The notes under the pieces are model-generated. The model did no database searches and was not told the DNA's origin. It was given only the letters and a program-made list of their open reading frames with translations. DNA of 8,261 nt from an uncultured Caulobacterales bacterium (GTDB lineage Bacteria; Pseudomonadota; Alphaproteobacteria; Caulobacterales; Maricaulaceae), in assembly GCA_937981945.1 (NCBI GenBank), contig CALJNJ010000173.1:1-8261 (forward strand). The letters run 5' to 3'. The position numbers and the translations under genes are program-made. This document shows, one piece after another, positions 5,943-8,261 of this stretch; position 1 is the stretch's first letter; each line of letters begins with the position of its first letter.

Positions 5943-6731
5943 ATGGATACACAGAGTTTTTCCGGTCAACATATCGCGGTAACCGGGGCCGCAGGCGGTA
6001 TTGGCAGAGCTTTTGCGGACATGTTTTTGTCGCTGGGTGCCAATGTATCAATCTCAGATTTGAAAACCCCGGATTGCGGCCTTGACAGACTGAAGGGTTT
6101 CGCTTGTAACGTCGGTAACGAGGCCGATGTCACAAAGTTTATTGACGATGCGGAAAACGTCTTTGGGCCTGTCGATATTTTTATCGCCAATGCCGGCGTT
6201 GGATTTGGTGACGGTCCGGACGGGAACGCAGCAGGTGCTTCCAACGAAGCTTGGGAAACCAGTTGGGCCGTTAATGTCATGGGCAGCGTCTATGCAGCCC
6301 GCCGCCTTGTTCCGGGATGGAAGAAACGCGGGGAAGGGCGCTTTGTCATTGTGTCATCAGCGGCCGGCTTGCTCAATCAAATCGGAAGCGCGTCTTACAG
6401 CGCGACCAAGCACGCAGTTTTGGGGTTTGCTGAGGCCATGGCGATCGAACACAAAGCGGACGGAATTTCCGTTCACGCAGTGTGTCCGCAATATGTCAAA
6501 ACCAATATGACCAAAGGCATGTCCTTTGCTGAGAATAATAAGGACGGATTATTGGAGCCGTCCGATGTGGCCCAAGCTCTATTGAAATCAATTGAGAAAA
6601 ACGAGTTCTTGGTCTTGTCTCATCCGGTTGTTGGCGATTACTTTAAGGCCAAAGCCATGAATTATGACCAATATATTTCAGGCATGGCCAAGCTCAGATC
6701 AAAGCTGAGTCAGGCTGACGTAAAACTTTAG
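5943..6731 (+). CDS. Short-chain dehydrogenase/reductase (SDR), classical type
   Basis: A 262-residue NAD(P)-dependent oxidoreductase with a Rossmann fold. Cofactor motif TGAAGGIG is at 14-21; D39 at the end of the second strand (SISD) favours NAD over NADP. NAG is at 83-85 (IANAGVG), structural N111, catalytic S139 in VSSA, and Y152-x3-K156 in YSATK. Substrate is unknown; the C-terminal region (190-262) is charged and does not have the DGG ending of FabG-like enzymes, so it is more like the broad SDR group acting on alcohols or hydroxyacyl compounds. The start at ATG 5943 places the first strand right after a 10-residue lead, as in family members. An in-frame TTG at 5904 would add 13 residues that look unlike SDR sequence. 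It is the first gene of the operon, 8 bases from the next SDR, whose Shine-Dalgarno overlaps this stop. Confidence 0.93.
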   Translation: MDTQSFSGQHIAVTGAAGGIGRAFADMFLSLGANVSISDLKTPDCGLDRLKGFACNVGNEADVTKFIDDAENVFGPVDIFIANAGVGFGDGPDGNAAGASNEAWETSWAVNVMGSVYAARRLVPGWKKRGEGRFVIVSSAAGLLNQIGSASYSATKHAVLGFAEAMAIEHKADGISVHAVCPQYVKTNMTKGMSFAENNKDGLLEPSDVAQALLKSIEKNEFLVLSHPVVGDYFKAKAMNYDQYISGMAKLRSKLSQADVKL

Positions 6732-6739
6732 GAGACCTC

Positions 6740-7495
6740 ATGGCACGTTTTGATTTTAACGGAAAAGTAGCGTTGATCGCCGGCGCGAGCCGCGGCATTG
6801 GCGAAGCAATCGCCCATGGTTTGGCGGAACATGGCGCAATGGTAATTTGCACAAGCCGAAAATTAGAGGCCTGCGAAAAAGTCGCCGATGATATACGGGC
6901 AAAAGGATTATTGGCTTCCGCCAAGACTTTGCATTTGGGCGAAATTGAAACGCACCAAGCCGTCGTCGATGAAATCATGGAAGAACATGGCCGTCTTGAT
7001 TATTTAGTCAATAACGGCGCGACGAATCCGTATATGGGTCCCGCCCACCAGGCTGAAGCTTGGGCTTTTGACAAGACATTTGAGGTCAATGTGAAGGGGC
7101 CTTATTTCCTAAGTTCGAAATGTATTCCTTTAATGAAGCAAAATGATGGCGGAGCGATAGTGAATGTTGCGTCAATCGACGGACTTAATCCCGGTGTTTT
7201 TCGCGCGATTTACGGTATGACAAAATCTGCTGTGATCAATATGACCAAAGGTTTTGCCAAAGAGTACGGACAGCAGGGCATTCGCGTAAACGCGCTCCTG
7301 CCGGGCTTTACGGATACGAAGCTGGCCTCCGCGCTCAAGGAAAACCCAATGGCTCAAGCCATGATTAAACAGCTTCCGATCCAGCGTATGGCTCAACCCG
7401 AAGAAATGGTTGGGGCGGTTATGTATATGCTGTCTGATGAAGGCAGCTACTTTACCGGCCAAACAATGATTGTGGACGGCGGAGCTACCATTTGA
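6740..7495 (+). CDS. Short-chain dehydrogenase/reductase, FabG/DHRS4-like
   Basis: 251 residues, the usual length for a classical SDR. The nucleotide motif reads AGASRGIG (14-21), with Ala instead of the common Thr. R40 after the second strand (CTSRK) points to NADP. NNGA (91-94) replaces the usual NNAG order, followed by TNPYMGP, a pattern I associate with DHRS4-like carbonyl reductases. N117, S145, Y158 and K162 complete the catalytic tetrad (Y-GMT-K). The C-terminus has PIQRMAQPEEM (213-223) and ends with TGQTMIVDGGATI, typical of FabG-like enzymes. AGGAGA at 6730-6735 lies 4 bases before the ATG and overlaps the upstream stop. Its own TGA overlaps the TTG start of the next gene, so all three genes are probably one transcript. 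It likely oxidises or reduces a small hydroxy/keto substrate in a catabolic route; the exact one is unknown. Confidence 0.94.
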   Translation: MARFDFNGKVALIAGASRGIGEAIAHGLAEHGAMVICTSRKLEACEKVADDIRAKGLLASAKTLHLGEIETHQAVVDEIMEEHGRLDYLVNNGATNPYMGPAHQAEAWAFDKTFEVNVKGPYFLSSKCIPLMKQNDGGAIVNVASIDGLNPGVFRAIYGMTKSAVINMTKGFAKEYGQQGIRVNALLPGFTDTKLASALKENPMAQAMIKQLPIQRMAQPEEMVGAVMYMLSDEGSYFTGQTMIVDGGATI

Positions 7496-8261
7496 CGAAG
7501 GATACTAAAAATCCGGCAGGCGACGTCCGCAAAGGTGAAGAGCTCGATATTGCTGCCGTCGATCAGGTATTAAAAGCGGCCGTTAAAGGCCTGGAGGGGC
7601 AAGCTGAGATTCGTCAATTCTCCAGCGGCGCGTCCAACCTGACTTACGCCGTGACTTATCCTAACCGCTCGCTGGTTTTAAGACGTCCGCCTTTTGGAAC
7701 CCGGCCCAAATCCGGCCATGACATGCACAGGGAATATAGGATTATGACGGCGCTAAAGCCGGTATATCCCAGCGTTCCCAACACACTCTATTATACGGAT
7801 GATGAAAGTATAATCGGGGCGGAATTTTACGTTATGGACCGGGTTGACGGGCATATGATTACATCATGGCCCAAGGATTGGAGCGAAGATATCGGACGCA
7901 AGCTTTGTGAGAACTTCTTCCAAAAGCTCGTGGACCTTCATGAAGTTGACTACAAGGCGATTGGCCTTGAAGATTTTGGTAAGCCTGAAGGATATGTCGA
8001 CCGACAAATCGGGGGCTGGAACCGCCGGTTTGAAAAAGCTTGGACCGAGGACGTAGGCAAATTTGAAGACGTTCGGCAATGGCTGGAAGATAATAAGCCA
8101 AAGACCGAAAATAAGCCCGCCATTTTGCACGGGGATTACCGAATTGATAACTGCATTTTGAACCCGGACGATCCCACCAAAATTGACGCAATTCTTGATT
8201 GGGAAATATGTGCTCTGGGTGATCCGTTGATGGATTTAGGGAATACTTTGTCTTATTGGAT
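7492..8261 (+). CDS. Phosphotransferase-family (APH/ACAD10-11 kinase-domain-like) protein, N-terminal part, runs off right edge
   Basis: 256 codons are visible, open to the end of the window. It belongs to the aminoglycoside-phosphotransferase-like fold found in the N-terminal part of ACAD10/ACAD11 and in bacterial phosphotransferase-family proteins that phosphorylate hydroxy acids or their CoA esters. Visible motifs are the glycine-rich loop GASNLTY (46-52), LRRPP (63-67) where the ATP-binding basic residue is expected, E81 in HREYRI as the partner acid, the catalytic loop LHGDYRIDN (212-220) with D215 and N220, and the metal-binding ILDWE (234-238) in place of DFG. No ATG precedes the conserved part; TTG 7492-7494 is chosen since GGAG (7481-7484) lies 7 bases upstream and TTGA overlaps the SDR stop by 4 bases, indicating translational coupling. 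Resistance to aminoglycosides is not implied: the SDR context favours metabolism, and an acyl-CoA dehydrogenase or thioesterase may follow outside the window. Confidence 0.9.
   Translation, partial: MTKDTKNPAGDVRKGEELDIAAVDQVLKAAVKGLEGQAEIRQFSSGASNLTYAVTYPNRSLVLRRPPFGTRPKSGHDMHREYRIMTALKPVYPSVPNTLYYTDDESIIGAEFYVMDRVDGHMITSWPKDWSEDIGRKLCENFFQKLVDLHEVDYKAIGLEDFGKPEGYVDRQIGGWNRRFEKAWTEDVGKFEDVRQWLEDNKPKTENKPAILHGDYRIDNCILNPDDPTKIDAILDWEICALGDPLMDLGNTLSYW

Noticed and set aside
7492..8261. Aminoglycoside resistance gene
   Set aside because: The fold is shared, but the operon with two SDRs, the LRRPP motif and the DWE triad fit the ACAD10/11-like metabolic branch.

Overview
The window looks like chromosomal DNA from a Gram-negative alphaproteobacterium with a G+C content near one half by eye. 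The evidence is two lipobox lipoproteins, an OmpA-type peptidoglycan-binding protein with BON-like repeats, a DUF2853 domain, and a phosphotransferase-family gene next to short-chain dehydrogenases. A marine Hyphomonadaceae/Robiginitomaculaceae-like lineage would fit, but that placement is a guess. There are no RNA genes, insertion sequences, CRISPR arrays or phage genes.

Layout. (1) On the minus strand, a lipoprotein M28 metallopeptidase with a PA domain (156-1823) is followed 14 bases later by the first 47 codons of a family 2 glycosyltransferase that runs off the left edge. (2) Divergently, across a 139-base gap, a second lipoprotein M28 peptidase of the carboxypeptidase Q type (1963-3396) is read rightward. 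(3) A two-gene operon follows: an inner-membrane-anchored BON/OmpA-domain protein (3514-4629), then, 9 bases on, a membrane-anchored protein with histone H1-like Lys/Ala/Pro tails, a helix-hairpin-helix-like domain and a C-terminal DUF2853 domain (4639-5775). A strong intrinsic terminator (5842-5867) closes it. (4) A new rightward operon holds two short-chain dehydrogenases (5943-6731, 6740-7495) and a phosphotransferase-family protein that starts at TTG, overlaps the previous stop, and runs off the right edge.

How the genes may work together. The two M28 enzymes are predicted to be envelope exopeptidases that release amino acids from peptides. The third block is the most interesting. By charge distribution, one product faces the periplasm and ends in a cell-wall-binding domain, while its partner is anchored in the same membrane but puts a DNA-binding-like tail in the cytoplasm. 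This suggests, without proof, a link between envelope and nucleoid. The partner's DUF2853 domain is cut by an in-frame TAG, after which 14 more codons continue what looks like the family's C-terminal helix up to a second TAG. The last block resembles catabolic clusters in which an ACAD10/11-type kinase-like protein and SDR enzymes process hydroxylated acids or acyl-CoAs; the substrate cannot be read from the sequence.
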